NCBI GenBank assembly: GCA_007859835.1
Contig: SJPJ01000001.1
Coordinates: forward strand, 6,984,504 to 7,048,503
Direction of reading: 5' to 3'
DNA: 64,000 nt
DNA from: Novipirellula herctigrandis
GTDB lineage: Bacteria > Planctomycetota > Planctomycetia > Pirellulales > Pirellulaceae
The notes under the pieces are model-generated. The model was not told where the DNA came from and made no database searches. It saw only the letters and a list, made by a program, of their open reading frames with translations. Positions 51,291 to 61,201 of the stretch are shown here, one piece after another. The translations under genes and the position numbers were made by a program. Position 1 is the first letter of the stretch, and every line of letters starts with the position of its first letter.

Positions 51291-53729
51291 ATGAACGACC
51301 GATGCAAGACCGTGTTTCCGTTTGTTTTCCTTGTAATGGCAACACAATTCGTTTCCGTACTCGTCTTGTTCGCGGATCCGTTGTCGGCCGCCGGGCCAGG
51401 TTCTGCGATCGCCAACCCCGACTTTACGCACAACGAAAAAATCCCCGAGGGCGCGGACCACGACTGGAATCTCGGGCCGACAGGCGCCCGCGGCTGGATG
51501 TTCAGTGACAAGCTGGTTACCACCGACGCGCGACAGATAGCGATCACAAGCGTGCAAAAGAACTCACCTAGTGACGGAGTTCTTGCGGTCGGTGACGTGA
51601 TTCTCGGTGTGGGCGGACAGCCGTTTTCCTACGATCCACGCACGGAGTTGGGCAAGGCGATCACGTTTGCTGAATCGGACGCAGGTGGCGGAGACTTGTC
51701 GCTGATTCGCTGGCGGGCCGGCAAGACAGAGAAAGTTGTCGTCAAGCTACCGGTTCTTGGCACCTACCGCGCCACCGCGCCCTACAACTGCCCGAAGTCG
51801 AAACGGATCCTCGAAGTGGGGTGCAAGGCGTTGGCTCTGCGCGTCGCGGCCCCCTCTTACCAGCAGAATCCGATCACGCGTTCATTGAATGCTCTCGCTC
51901 TTCTAGCAAGCGGCAATGACGATTACCTACCGCTGGTGAAAAAGGAGGCTCAATGGGCCGCGGACTACTCGGCCGATAGTTTTCAAACCTGGTACTACGG
52001 TTACGTCATCATGTTGCTCTCAGAGTATGTGATTGAAACCGGAGACGACTCCGTCATGCCGGGCTTGCGGCGTCTGACGATGGAAGCCGCCAATGGGCAG
52101 AGCGTGGTCGGAACGTGGGGGCATCGCTTCGCGAATCCCGACGGACGGCTCGGCGGCTATGGCATGATGAACGCCCCGGGATTGCCGCTGACCACCTCGC
52201 TGATTCTCGCTCGAAAAGCGGGCGTGCAAGATCCCAAGCTGGATCAAGCCATTGAGAAGAGCTTGCGTTTGATGCGGTTCTACATTGGCAAGGGAAGCAT
52301 CCCGTACGGCGATCATGCTCCCTGGATCGAAGCCCACGAAGACAACGGTAAAAACGGAATCGCTGCTTTGATGTTCAATCTGCTTGGCGAAACCAAAGGC
52401 GCTGAATTCTTCTCGCGGATGAGCGTCGCCTCGCACGGGTCGGAACGTGACACCGGGCACACAGGAAACTTCTTCAACATCCTGTGGTCGATGCCCAGCG
52501 TCGCGCAGTCGGGACCGCACGCCACAGGCGTGTGGATGCAGGAGTTCGGCGCGTGGTATTTCGACCTTGCGCGAGGTTGGGACGGGACCTACCTTCACCA
52601 GGGACCGCCTGAAACGAAGGGCGACAAGTATGTCGGTTGGGACTGCACCGGCGCCTACCTGCTGGCCTACGCCTTGCCGCTGAAAAAAATCCATCTGACC
52701 GGCAAACAGTCGTCGGTCGCACCTCAACTCGATTCCGCCGCGGCACAAGCTCTAATCCTTGACGGACGCGGTTGGACGAATAAGGATCGCACCCGCTTTT
52801 ATGATGAGTTAAGCAGCCAGGAACTGATCAGCCGCCTGAGCAGTTGGTCGCCCATTGTTCGCAATCGCGCCGCGATGGCGCTGGGGCGTCGGCCGGAGGA
52901 CATCATGGCCCAATTGATTCCGTTGCTCGGCGCTTCGGATCTGTACACACAATACGGCGTCTGCCAGGCGATCAAGATGCAACGAGGACGTGGCGCTGCG
53001 GCGGTGCCGGCGCTGCAGAAAGCGTCCCGATCCGACGACCTCTGGCTGCGGATTCTGGCAGACGAGGCGATGGCAGGGATTGGAGATCCGGCCAGAGCGG
53101 CCATTCCCGATATGCTGGCAAGACTCGCCAAGACCGACCCGAACAACGATCCTCGCAGCATGGAGCAACGTTACCTCTGTTTCGCCTTATTCAACAAGCG
53201 AGGCGGACTGATCGGCAAGTCGCTCGAAGGCGTCGATCGCGAGTCGCTGTTCAAAGCGATTCGCGCCGGATTGCAAAACGAAGATGGACGGGCTCGCGGC
53301 AGTCTTGCGACGGTGTACGAGAATCTCAGCTACGATGAAATCAAACCGCTGTTGCCCGCGATCCATCAAGCGATCGTTGTGCCGGCGCCAAGCGGGGTCA
53401 TGTTCGCCAGCAACATCCGGGTCGAGGGACTCCGGTTGTTGGCCAAGCATCGGGTCGCGGAAGGCATCGATGCGTGCGTGAAGTACACGCGAACGCAAAA
53501 CCCATGGGCCAGCGAGAAACGCACGCCGGAGCTGATGAAGTTGCTGCTTCTCTACGGCGCCCACGCTAAGCCAGCCATTCCAGAACTGAGGCAAATCGCC
53601 GACTATTTCGAGAACGACGAGAAAGATTTTCCGCGGAGATTGATGCTCGAAAAGGCCAAGGTTGTCCGCCAGACAATCCGTGCCATCGAGGCTTCGGACG
53701 AGCATCCCGAGTTGATTCATCTCCGGTAG
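51291..53729 (+). CDS. Secreted DUF6288-like protein with PDZ-like, toroid and HEAT-like regions
   Basis: Large secreted protein of about 812 residues. ATG 51291 (or 51288) is chosen because AAGGA lies 5 bases upstream. The signal peptide is CKTVFPFVFLVMATQFVSVL. The segment DHDWNLGPTGARGWMF is characteristic of DUF6288. A PDZ-like fold follows (ITSVQKNSPSDGVLAVGDVI, LGVGGQPFS). Residues about 200-480 look like an alpha/alpha toroid (NALALLASGNDDYLPLVKK; GHTGNFFNILWSMPSVAQSG). From about 510 the sequence is a series of HEAT-like helical repeats (RNRAAMALGRRPEDIMAQLI; QYGVCQAIKMQRGRGAAAVP). Family function is unknown; a scaffold that handles a polysaccharide or peptide substrate outside the cell is plausible. 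It lies between the GH29 and CHAT genes. Confidence 0.78.
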   Translation: MNDRCKTVFPFVFLVMATQFVSVLVLFADPLSAAGPGSAIANPDFTHNEKIPEGADHDWNLGPTGARGWMFSDKLVTTDARQIAITSVQKNSPSDGVLAVGDVILGVGGQPFSYDPRTELGKAITFAESDAGGGDLSLIRWRAGKTEKVVVKLPVLGTYRATAPYNCPKSKRILEVGCKALALRVAAPSYQQNPITRSLNALALLASGNDDYLPLVKKEAQWAADYSADSFQTWYYGYVIMLLSEYVIETGDDSVMPGLRRLTMEAANGQSVVGTWGHRFANPDGRLGGYGMMNAPGLPLTTSLILARKAGVQDPKLDQAIEKSLRLMRFYIGKGSIPYGDHAPWIEAHEDNGKNGIAALMFNLLGETKGAEFFSRMSVASHGSERDTGHTGNFFNILWSMPSVAQSGPHATGVWMQEFGAWYFDLARGWDGTYLHQGPPETKGDKYVGWDCTGAYLLAYALPLKKIHLTGKQSSVAPQLDSAAAQALILDGRGWTNKDRTRFYDELSSQELISRLSSWSPIVRNRAAMALGRRPEDIMAQLIPLLGASDLYTQYGVCQAIKMQRGRGAAAVPALQKASRSDDLWLRILADEAMAGIGDPARAAIPDMLARLAKTDPNNDPRSMEQRYLCFALFNKRGGLIGKSLEGVDRESLFKAIRAGLQNEDGRARGSLATVYENLSYDEIKPLLPAIHQAIVVPAPSGVMFASNIRVEGLRLLAKHRVAEGIDACVKYTRTQNPWASEKRTPELMKLLLLYGAHAKPAIPELRQIADYFENDEKDFPRRLMLEKAKVVRQTIRAIEASDEHPELIHLR

Positions 53730-53935
53730 CGTTTCGCATGCTCTGGTCAACGGTTCAGCGGAACGACGTTCTTGACAGGAAAAAAAGTTTTCTGGAGTTC
53801 CTGCCGTTCGCTTAAAGACGCGACCAAACTTCTTCACAATGTCCTCGATGAGCGACGCTGAGAACAAATTCTTTTGGGAACCTAAACGGACTATCCCACG
53901 TCTGTAAACCAGAGGGAGCTGTTGCGACTCGTTGG

Positions 53936-56900
53936 ATGAGAAGCTCCGTATCGGCTGATTCCTCACTTTTTTTCCACGAATCGAGTAGACCATTGAAGAA
54001 TCGGCAAGGGCGTTTGACGGGATGGATCGTGATCGTTGCATCGATGGTCCAAGGGGTTGCTTCCGCCCAGGAGACCACCGATGTGCTTCCACGCGGTGCT
54101 GACGCCAGCAATGTGGTGATGAATTGCGAACGTGGTCCGGTAGCCCTTCACGTTGCGGCTAACGGCCGATTGATCGCGTGCCAATACGCTGCCGGCAGAC
54201 CACCGACCAAGTCGAATTCCATGTCGGAAGCCCTGATCGTCTACGATTTGAAGAGCGGACGTGAGCTTCATAGGATGGACTTTCGCACCGCAGACCCTTC
54301 TCGATCGGCCTGCACGCCGGATGGTCGCTACCTGATTGTCATCGACAGGGAAAGGGTCCATCACCTGGACCTCGAGCAGGGAAAGGTCGTGCGGACGTGG
54401 CCGATTGACATCACTTGGGCGGTTCCTGCCATCAGTCCCGACGGTTTGACATTGGCTGTGCGTGAAGAACGAGTGATTTCGATTTGGGATTTAAAAAGTG
54501 GCGAGTGCAAGCGCCGGTTGGATGGCCATCCGACGCGAATTCGCACCTTCGCGTTTGATGACAGTGGCACGATGTTGCTATCAAGTTGTAGCGAAGTCAC
54601 GCGGTCATGGGATCTGACGTCGGGCAAAGGAAAAACCCTTGGAGTCCACGACGAATTCACCAGCCTGGCAATCGATCGCAATACAAACCGGCTGTTCGCA
54701 ACGCGTTGGGGCGGAGATCCACCCAGTGGCGCGGGTTGCTATGATCTGCGTTCAGGGCGACGGCTGACGTTTCTTGATGATCACGATGCGATGTTAACCG
54801 ATGTCACAACCGATCGTTGGTACACGATGGAGCTCGGGGAAGAGGAACTGATCCAAGCGGTCCAAATACGTAAGCTTTCGAATCCTGGGGTTCCGAAGTA
54901 CCTCGCCTTCGACAACCGGCTGAAGGAATGGACTCGCTCTGGGAAAGGCTGGGGTGTACCCAAGATGTCGCTTTCTCCCGACAAACGGTATTTGTTGTTG
55001 ACCCTTGCTCGAGGGTCGCTTTGCCAAGTCTGGAACTTGCAGGGAATCAAGGATCAAGATTTGCTTGCGTCGCACTCGAAGATCAAACGTGCTACTGGCT
55101 CGGGACAGTCACCAGGGAATCAAAAACTCTCTCGCGAGCAACTCTTTCTGAATCGGATTAATGGCATTGTTCGCAAGGCGAACGCACTCTGTAACGAAGG
55201 AAAGAAAGATCTCGCCCGACTTGAAATCGAAGCATTGGTCGATGCCGGACGAAAGCGTTTGCAGAGAGCCCCGAAAAGGCTTCAGAAGCTGCTTCAAGAG
55301 TGTGGTTCCGCCTACAACTCTTGTCTGCAGGACCGAGAAAAGGGGATGCCTTTGATTCGTGAGGCACTTGAGATGGCGGAATCTGGCAAACGATTCGATT
55401 CCTATTGGGAAAGTATGATCGGCGATATTGCGGTCGAGCAATATTCGAAAGGCGATTACCAAGCAGCGGTCGCTACCAAACGGCGAATTATCGATCAACG
55501 CATCTCCGAAGGCAAAACGCCCTCGAGTCATAACTTGGCAGGCCTAGCCTTTTGGCTCAAAATCGCGGGAAATACTCAAGAGTCCATCTCGCTGTACCAC
55601 CGCGCTTGGCAACAAGACAAAACAGAATGGGGACCGCTTCATCAGACAACGCGTATGTCCTACGACAGGCTGCTCAAGGAGGTCGACGAGGTGGGTGGAT
55701 GGAAATTGCTCGAACCTATTTTGGTGAAGCAGCTTGATGAAAACAGACGATACATGGGACCGACTCACCCAGAAACAGCGGAGGCGACACTGCAATTGGC
55801 GGAGCTCTACGGTCGTCTTGGCAAGTCGGAACTGGCGCTGACGACCATGGACCAGAGTCAACGGATCTTGCGAGATCATGTTGCGCGACAGTTGCCTTCG
55901 ATGTCGGAGACCGAACAAAGAGAATTCCTCACACGTCGCTTTCAACCATCACTTGACGCCGCTTTGCGTCTGGCCGTTCGACTGAAACAGTTGCCCAACG
56001 CGGCTGAAGTTTCTGCCGGCTGGATTCTCAACAGCAAAGGCACTGCAACACGGGCGTTGGCAGAACGTGCCAGGATTGCGGCGTCGACGAGCGATCCGCA
56101 GGTCCAGGCAATCGCTGCGGAGCTAAGCGAGACGCGTGAGATGCTCTCGTCGTTGAGTCTTGCCAACCTTTCGTCCAAGACGGAAAGCGACGGTCACAAC
56201 GAAACTCAGGGGGAACTCAACAGACTTCGAGAACAGGAGTCCGAGCTGTCATGGAAACTTGGCTTGGCCGGTTGGACAGAACTCCGGCGAGATCCCTGGA
56301 CCTCCGTGTCGGCGATACGCGACAAGATCCCAGGCGACTCCGTGCTTTTGGAGTTAACGATCACCGGTATGGTTGAACCGCAAGAGAAGGACGCTGGGCG
56401 AGAAGCCAACGTTGGTCCTAAGAATGAAAAGCCCCAAGTCGTCATGTGGATCATTCCCCCCGCGGGACAGGGCAAGGTCCGGATGGTGGTGCTCTGTGAC
56501 GACTTGATGAGTCTAGCCCGTCCACTGGCGGGTTTTTACGCCTGCGTCAACGGACGAGTGCCTGCCAATCAAGTGGCAAACGTCAGTCGTCAGAGTCTCG
56601 CAGCGATTGCCGCGCAGCTCGTCCGTCCGTTGCCCCGCGAAGTCAGCAGTGCAAAAAAGTGGTTGGTTTCGCCCGACCATCTGTTGTGGTTGATTCCCTG
56701 GGCGGCACTTCCGGAGTCGGACAACCGACTGGTGATCCACCGACATGAAGTTCAATACCTGCTCAGCGGCCGCGATCTGCTGACTCTACCGTCGACGGAG
56801 TCAAAATCCGCGCCGATGATCGTCGCGAATCCGGACTACAACGCCGGTGCAATCGATGGCAAAGGCGATTCCGCGTTCAGTCCCTTGCCGGGAACCGCGA

Positions 56901-57700
56901 AGGAAGCGGAATCCGTTCGGCCATACCTGCGAGACTTTGCAAACTCCGAGCCTGATTTCTACGTTGGAAGCGATGCGATCGAGTCGGTCGTCAAGGCTGC
57001 ACAGCGTCCGAAAGTCGCACTCTTCAGTACGCATGGCTTTGCCACAGTGGTCGCCGACGAACACCCCTTGGCCACTTGCGGGTTGGCGTTCGCGGGAGCC
57101 AACGCGGCGATCAAAGGCAACGGAGATGGCGTTCTGACAGGACTTGAAATTTTGGGGGCGGACTATCGAGGTACCGAATTGGTGGTACTCAGCGCTTGCC
57201 AGACGGCACTGGGAAGCATTCGTAGCGGTGAAGGTGTCGCTAGTCTGCGGTACGCATTTCAGTTGGCCGGTGCGAGAAACATCGCAGCCACACTGTGGTC
57301 CATTCCGGATGAGGTTACGGCGGATCTGATGCGTGACTTTTTCAAACACTACTCATCAGGCAGCACGCCGGCGTCCGCATTGCGATCGGCCCAGTTGGCA
57401 ACGATCGAGCGACTCGAGAAAGAGGGGGGAACCGCTGATCCTTCGCAATGGGCTGCGTTCACCATTGCGGGGCCGCCTCTGCCGAAGGTTCACCGACCGC
57501 CGACTCACACAACTGGCGCCCAAGTGGCCAGTTCACCGCGACAATGGAAAAGCGCCAACGGGAAATTCTCCGTGACGGCCCAGCTCGTTTCCGTCAACGA
57601 CCAACGGGTTGTCCTGCGTAAAACAAGCGGCGACGAAATCGAAGTCCTGCTTAGCCAACTTCATCCGAAAGACCGAGAGTTTGCCTCTTCATCGCACTAA
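53936..57700 (+). CDS. WD40-helical-CHAT protease-SHD1 fusion protein
   Basis: Very large protein of 1254 residues. A Sec-type signal/anchor lies near 29-45 (LTGWIVIVASMVQGVASAQ). WD40-like blades cover about 60-375 (AISPDGLTLAVREERVISIW; FAFDDSGTMLLSSCSEVTRS). A helical TPR-like region spans about 395-760 (LYHRAWQQDKTEWGPLHQTT; AEATLQLAELYGRLGKSELA). The CHAT caspase-like protease covers about 840-1170 with catalytic H1033 (FSTHGFATVV) and C1088 (LSACQTALGS), plus GEGVASLRYAFQLAGARNIA and TLWSIPDEVT. The tail (about 1195-1254) is an SHD1 domain (KFSVTAQLVSVNDQRVVLRK), common in planctomycetes. The exported location and protease plus sensor layout suggest a signal-triggered protease. No partner gene is obvious beside it. 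Confidence 0.85.
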   Translation: MRSSVSADSSLFFHESSRPLKNRQGRLTGWIVIVASMVQGVASAQETTDVLPRGADASNVVMNCERGPVALHVAANGRLIACQYAAGRPPTKSNSMSEALIVYDLKSGRELHRMDFRTADPSRSACTPDGRYLIVIDRERVHHLDLEQGKVVRTWPIDITWAVPAISPDGLTLAVREERVISIWDLKSGECKRRLDGHPTRIRTFAFDDSGTMLLSSCSEVTRSWDLTSGKGKTLGVHDEFTSLAIDRNTNRLFATRWGGDPPSGAGCYDLRSGRRLTFLDDHDAMLTDVTTDRWYTMELGEEELIQAVQIRKLSNPGVPKYLAFDNRLKEWTRSGKGWGVPKMSLSPDKRYLLLTLARGSLCQVWNLQGIKDQDLLASHSKIKRATGSGQSPGNQKLSREQLFLNRINGIVRKANALCNEGKKDLARLEIEALVDAGRKRLQRAPKRLQKLLQECGSAYNSCLQDREKGMPLIREALEMAESGKRFDSYWESMIGDIAVEQYSKGDYQAAVATKRRIIDQRISEGKTPSSHNLAGLAFWLKIAGNTQESISLYHRAWQQDKTEWGPLHQTTRMSYDRLLKEVDEVGGWKLLEPILVKQLDENRRYMGPTHPETAEATLQLAELYGRLGKSELALTTMDQSQRILRDHVARQLPSMSETEQREFLTRRFQPSLDAALRLAVRLKQLPNAAEVSAGWILNSKGTATRALAERARIAASTSDPQVQAIAAELSETREMLSSLSLANLSSKTESDGHNETQGELNRLREQESELSWKLGLAGWTELRRDPWTSVSAIRDKIPGDSVLLELTITGMVEPQEKDAGREANVGPKNEKPQVVMWIIPPAGQGKVRMVVLCDDLMSLARPLAGFYACVNGRVPANQVANVSRQSLAAIAAQLVRPLPREVSSAKKWLVSPDHLLWLIPWAALPESDNRLVIHRHEVQYLLSGRDLLTLPSTESKSAPMIVANPDYNAGAIDGKGDSAFSPLPGTAKEAESVRPYLRDFANSEPDFYVGSDAIESVVKAAQRPKVALFSTHGFATVVADEHPLATCGLAFAGANAAIKGNGDGVLTGLEILGADYRGTELVVLSACQTALGSIRSGEGVASLRYAFQLAGARNIAATLWSIPDEVTADLMRDFFKHYSSGSTPASALRSAQLATIERLEKEGGTADPSQWAAFTIAGPPLPKVHRPPTHTTGAQVASSPRQWKSANGKFSVTAQLVSVNDQRVVLRKTSGDEIEVLLSQLHPKDREFASSSH

Positions 57701-58118
57701 AAACACGTCTCGTCCTCAGAATCGGTGGGTCGAATTTCTATGCAAGTAAGGCAGGCTCGACAAATCAAGGCGTTTCTACAGAATCCAATCGTTGCTAAGC
57801 TTCTACTCAAAAACAAGTTAAAAACTGCACGACCTCTTCAACAGGGGGGACGCCAATAGCGTTGCTGCCGCTCCGGAAACTTGCTGCAGATCCTTAGTGA
57901 AGTTACCCACAAGTTTTGCGGAGAAGCCGCATCTTACTGAGATAGCTCTTCCTGAGATAGCATTGATCAATGCTGAGGTCGGGACGCACCAACCGAACGA
58001 ACCAAATTGCTTTTAGAATGGCCCTGAATCTTGAACACAACCATCTTAGATTGACCGTGGATTGCATTCCTTCTTACCCTGCTTGCGGACCAGTCAACTA
58101 ACGAATGAAGGATTCAAT
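57701..58118. other. Intergenic region after the CHAT gene
   Basis: About 420 bases. No gene or strong hairpin was recognised. A local imperfect repeat TGAGATAGCTCTTCCTGAGATAGCA occurs near 57938-57962. GAAGGA before the GTG at 58119 marks the next start. Confidence 0.45.
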
Positions 58119-59828
58119 GTGGAGACATCCACTGAAGTGACGAACAGGAAGAATAGCCGAACGAATCGACGCTGGTTCATCCTGTTGATTGGCGTGATCC
58201 TGTTGATCGTCTTGGCGGTTCTAGGTCGCATGGCCGTCTACCATGTCGGCGCGACGCCGTTTTCGCACGTGCCGCTTGAGAGCGGCAATATCGAGGTCCC
58301 GACAGCGCGCACTTTAGAATGGCAGGATCGTTCGGAGACGACCGATCGTCTGCTTGAGCATTGGGCCAAACATTCGCTGGGCGAATGGAAGACCGATGGC
58401 AAGGTTGGGGCACCTCGCGCCCTGATGGGGCGATTCTTGCTCAAGCGTGATTTGGAAGCGGCGAACGCCTATCTTTTGAGTGTTACGCCGTGGGGCAAGG
58501 CAGGCTCGACTTGGGAACGCCATCCCGAGGGCGATTATGACTTCACATTGGCGGGACTCACGCCAATTCTGTTTCTTTTCGGTGATCAGCCCGACGTGCT
58601 CTATCCGAAAACGCGAGAGCATTTACTGAAGGTATTGTTACCGCTCGAAGGCGGCGAACCGTTGGTGATGGTGCCACGCACGCTCGGGCTGGTACGAGAT
58701 ACCGAGAACCATCTTCTGATGACCGAAGGCTCACGCTACCTAAAGAACCGCTGGTTAGCACTCCACGGCAGCCAACGACCGGTGCACGACAACGTCGCCA
58801 ACTCATTGGAGGCTTGGTTGCTGAATCTGCTTGAAGAACTGCGAACCGCGGGACTCTACGAATTCAATTCGATTCCCTATGAGGGTTATACGCTGACAGC
58901 GGTGTTGAATCTGGAGGCGTTTGGCTCTGAAGCGGTTCAGCAAGCCGCACGCGATTTGCTCGATCAACTGAATTGGAACTACGCTTTGGGCAGTTTAGGC
59001 TTTCGTCGCTTTCCACCGTTTCGTCGTCAACCGAAGCATGCCGACGATACGGGGCTGACCGGTGATCGGCACGCGGCGCTGATCAAGTCGTGGGTCAGTC
59101 TATTGCCCAGCGCCCCCGGCAACATTGAGGTGACTGAAAGCCATCACGTCGGGCTCTGGGCCTGTTGGTCACCCTATCGGTTACCGGATAAAGTCGCGCA
59201 GTGGATCCTCGAAAAACCAAACGAATACTATGTGCAAATCGGGCACGGATCCAGAAGTTCACCTGAAATCTATTCCGGAGGTCCCGGCTATCTGCTCACC
59301 GCCGGCGGAGTATACCGGCGCACGCGTTCCTTATTGGTAGCACGGCCCATCACGCTGATCCTTGATGATGACGACGCCACCGATCTTTCGCAGGTACTGC
59401 ATCTTTCGGGGCCTGGCGACGACTACCGCCAGTGGAACAACACGGGTGTTTGGCGTGACTTTGCCGTCACCGGCGGTCCCGTTTCGATTCCCCAAAATTG
59501 GTTTCCAGACGCGAAGGGCAAGACTTGGAAGGTGTATCGCCGAGGCAAAGATCAATGTGTCGCCGTTCATTCGAGCACCCATTTAGGTGTTGTTCATCTA
59601 ACGCGTTCTTCAAATCCGCAAGCTGTGCTTGAGGCCGTGGAGAAAGCGAACTCCGACAACGACGCGTTGAGACATTCGTTTCACCAGCCAGGTGGAAGTC
59701 GGATCGATTACGATACCGGTGCATCATGCAACCGGTGGGTGATTGAGCGGATTGATGGCATGCCGGTCGATCGCCGGTTTGATGCGTGGCCAAGACTCCA
59801 AGGCGAGGGAGTTAACGAGACGAAATGA
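58119..59828 (+). CDS. Membrane-anchored protein with toroid-like region, function unknown
   Basis: Protein of about 569 residues. GTG 58119 is chosen because GAAGGA lies 6 bases upstream; an upstream ATG at 58062 would add 19 codons without a ribosome site. A single N-terminal membrane helix (WFILLIGVILLIVLAVLGRM) should place the rest outside the inner membrane. The body is helical in the first part (SETTDRLLEHWAKHSLGEWK; TREHLLKVLLPLEGGEPLVM), with GLYEFNSIPYEGYTLTAVLN resembling the segment E-x-N-S-x-x-Y found in alpha/alpha-toroid polysaccharide lyases and related uncharacterised proteins. The C-terminal part is beta-rich (SSPEIYSGGPGYLLTAGGVY), as in lyases with a beta-sheet C-terminal domain. 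No catalytic residues are assigned. Polysaccharide handling is a guess from fold pattern. Confidence 0.65.
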   Translation: METSTEVTNRKNSRTNRRWFILLIGVILLIVLAVLGRMAVYHVGATPFSHVPLESGNIEVPTARTLEWQDRSETTDRLLEHWAKHSLGEWKTDGKVGAPRALMGRFLLKRDLEAANAYLLSVTPWGKAGSTWERHPEGDYDFTLAGLTPILFLFGDQPDVLYPKTREHLLKVLLPLEGGEPLVMVPRTLGLVRDTENHLLMTEGSRYLKNRWLALHGSQRPVHDNVANSLEAWLLNLLEELRTAGLYEFNSIPYEGYTLTAVLNLEAFGSEAVQQAARDLLDQLNWNYALGSLGFRRFPPFRRQPKHADDTGLTGDRHAALIKSWVSLLPSAPGNIEVTESHHVGLWACWSPYRLPDKVAQWILEKPNEYYVQIGHGSRSSPEIYSGGPGYLLTAGGVYRRTRSLLVARPITLILDDDDATDLSQVLHLSGPGDDYRQWNNTGVWRDFAVTGGPVSIPQNWFPDAKGKTWKVYRRGKDQCVAVHSSTHLGVVHLTRSSNPQAVLEAVEKANSDNDALRHSFHQPGGSRIDYDTGASCNRWVIERIDGMPVDRRFDAWPRLQGEGVNETK

Positions 59829-59876
59829 AGTAAATCGGTGCCATCCATAGGAAATCAGTAAATCGGTGCCATCCAT
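59829..59876. repeat. Direct repeat of AGTAAATCGGTGCCATCCAT
   Basis: A perfect 20-base unit occurs at 59829-59848 and 59857-59876, separated by 8 bases. It starts at the stop of the preceding gene. The surrounding 230 bases to the RHS frame show no gene. Confidence 0.9.
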
Positions 59877-60067
59877 GAAATGCAAGATGATGGACGCATG
59901 GTGTCACCCACCCACTATTGTTTTGGCTGCCGTTTTTCGTCGGCGGTCAAGATGCCCGCCATGGCTTTCGGCACGAGGCCGACTCCACGCATTCCTCCGA
60001 GCCGATAGATGTGGAGTGAGGATGAGCAAATGGCGTCCGCTCAACCGCAGACCCAAAAGCGAACACC

Positions 60068-61201
60068 GTGCAAATCGGATCGGTTAAACTGGACAGCATG
60101 TCAGTGACCCTCGACGACCGAACCCACCCTCACGCGTACCAGCGCGCGGGAACTCAAAAGGGCGCAAGGCGAGACGATCAAAGATCGTCAGCGTCTTGTC
60201 GTCGTTCGGCATCAAGCGATTGCCGCAAAACACCGCCTCAATCGCAAACAAGAAGACAAAACCGCCACCGAGCTTTCGATCGAAACCAACAGTACAGCAT
60301 CATCGCACTAACCGATGGCGGTGGATTGGTGAAAGAACGCTACGCGTACGATGCGTACGGAACGCCTACGATCCTCGATGCCGCCGGAACTGCACTTACG
60401 GCGAGTGCTGAAAACAATCGCTACACCTACACCGGCCGCGAGTACGACGTGGCGTTAGGCCTGTACCACTACCGCGCCCGCATGTACGACCCGGTTGCCG
60501 GTAGGTTTTGCTCCAGAGATCCAATCGGGTATGTTGATGGGCTTAGTCTTTATGGTGGGTACTTTGTGCCATTTGGAGTCGATCCTTTTGGTCGGGCAAT
60601 TGTTACGACTATTGATCTCGATATCCTAGGTCTTCCACGCGGTGACGGTTCTCCGCTCGATAATGATCCATTTCCCGACGGACCCATAGGACAGGGGCTT
60701 GATATTGGTACATCTCCCCCGCTTATGCCTTATCCTGGGGACATTGAGCCGGTATCACCATCTATCAACCCATCCACGCCTACCGACCCCGGAGACGGGG
60801 TAAGAACACTCGTAGAAAGTCCTCATCATGAATTTAATTTCAATGCAGCAATTACAGCTGATTGTGGTGGAGTGGTCGTAACTTCTGTATGGACCAGCGG
60901 CGTGACGAAAGCTTTTGTTGGAATAGAGTTACATGACCCCTCTGTGGAGTTTCAGAGCTATTCAGATTGTGTCAACGGTCGTTTGATCGTGTCGCATACA
61001 GGGTATGTTACTGCCGTCCTAAAACATACGGCGGGGATGGATATAGATGTTGCGCTCGGTGATGCTGGTGGTCTATCTATTGGCGTTGGCGGAACATTGC
61101 ACGCTATGCTGGTAAAATTATGTTTTCATCAGGACCATTTGACTGTGGGGGCTGCGAATGAATCGACAGCTGAATCCTTACGATCCATCCCGAACAAATG
61201 A
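60068..61201 (+). CDS. Truncated RHS core with a novel C-terminal tip (candidate toxin)
   Basis: The real RHS homology starts near 60292 (codon 76): QYSIIALTDGGGLVKERYAY, DAYGTPTI, then RYTYTGREYDVALG and LGLYHYRARMYDPVAGRF, and SRDPIGYVDG. This is the end of an RHS-repeat shell, normally 1000 or more residues long; here nearly all upstream repeats are missing, so the gene is a 3' piece. The first 75 codons have no RHS character; another frame there reads ELKRAQGETIKDRQRLVVVR, so a different sequence has been joined on. After DPFG (about 172-175) a tip of about 200 residues starts, Pro/Asp-rich then beta-rich and Gly-rich with Cys (ITADCGGVVVTSVWTSGV; IDVALGDAGGLSIGVGGTLH). I do not recognise it as a known toxin. 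A small membrane protein gene overlaps its 3' end by 44 bases. Confidence 0.7.
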   Translation: MQIGSVKLDSMSVTLDDRTHPHAYQRAGTQKGARRDDQRSSASCRRSASSDCRKTPPQSQTRRQNRHRAFDRNQQYSIIALTDGGGLVKERYAYDAYGTPTILDAAGTALTASAENNRYTYTGREYDVALGLYHYRARMYDPVAGRFCSRDPIGYVDGLSLYGGYFVPFGVDPFGRAIVTTIDLDILGLPRGDGSPLDNDPFPDGPIGQGLDIGTSPPLMPYPGDIEPVSPSINPSTPTDPGDGVRTLVESPHHEFNFNAAITADCGGVVVTSVWTSGVTKAFVGIELHDPSVEFQSYSDCVNGRLIVSHTGYVTAVLKHTAGMDIDVALGDAGGLSIGVGGTLHAMLVKLCFHQDHLTVGAANESTAESLRSIPNK

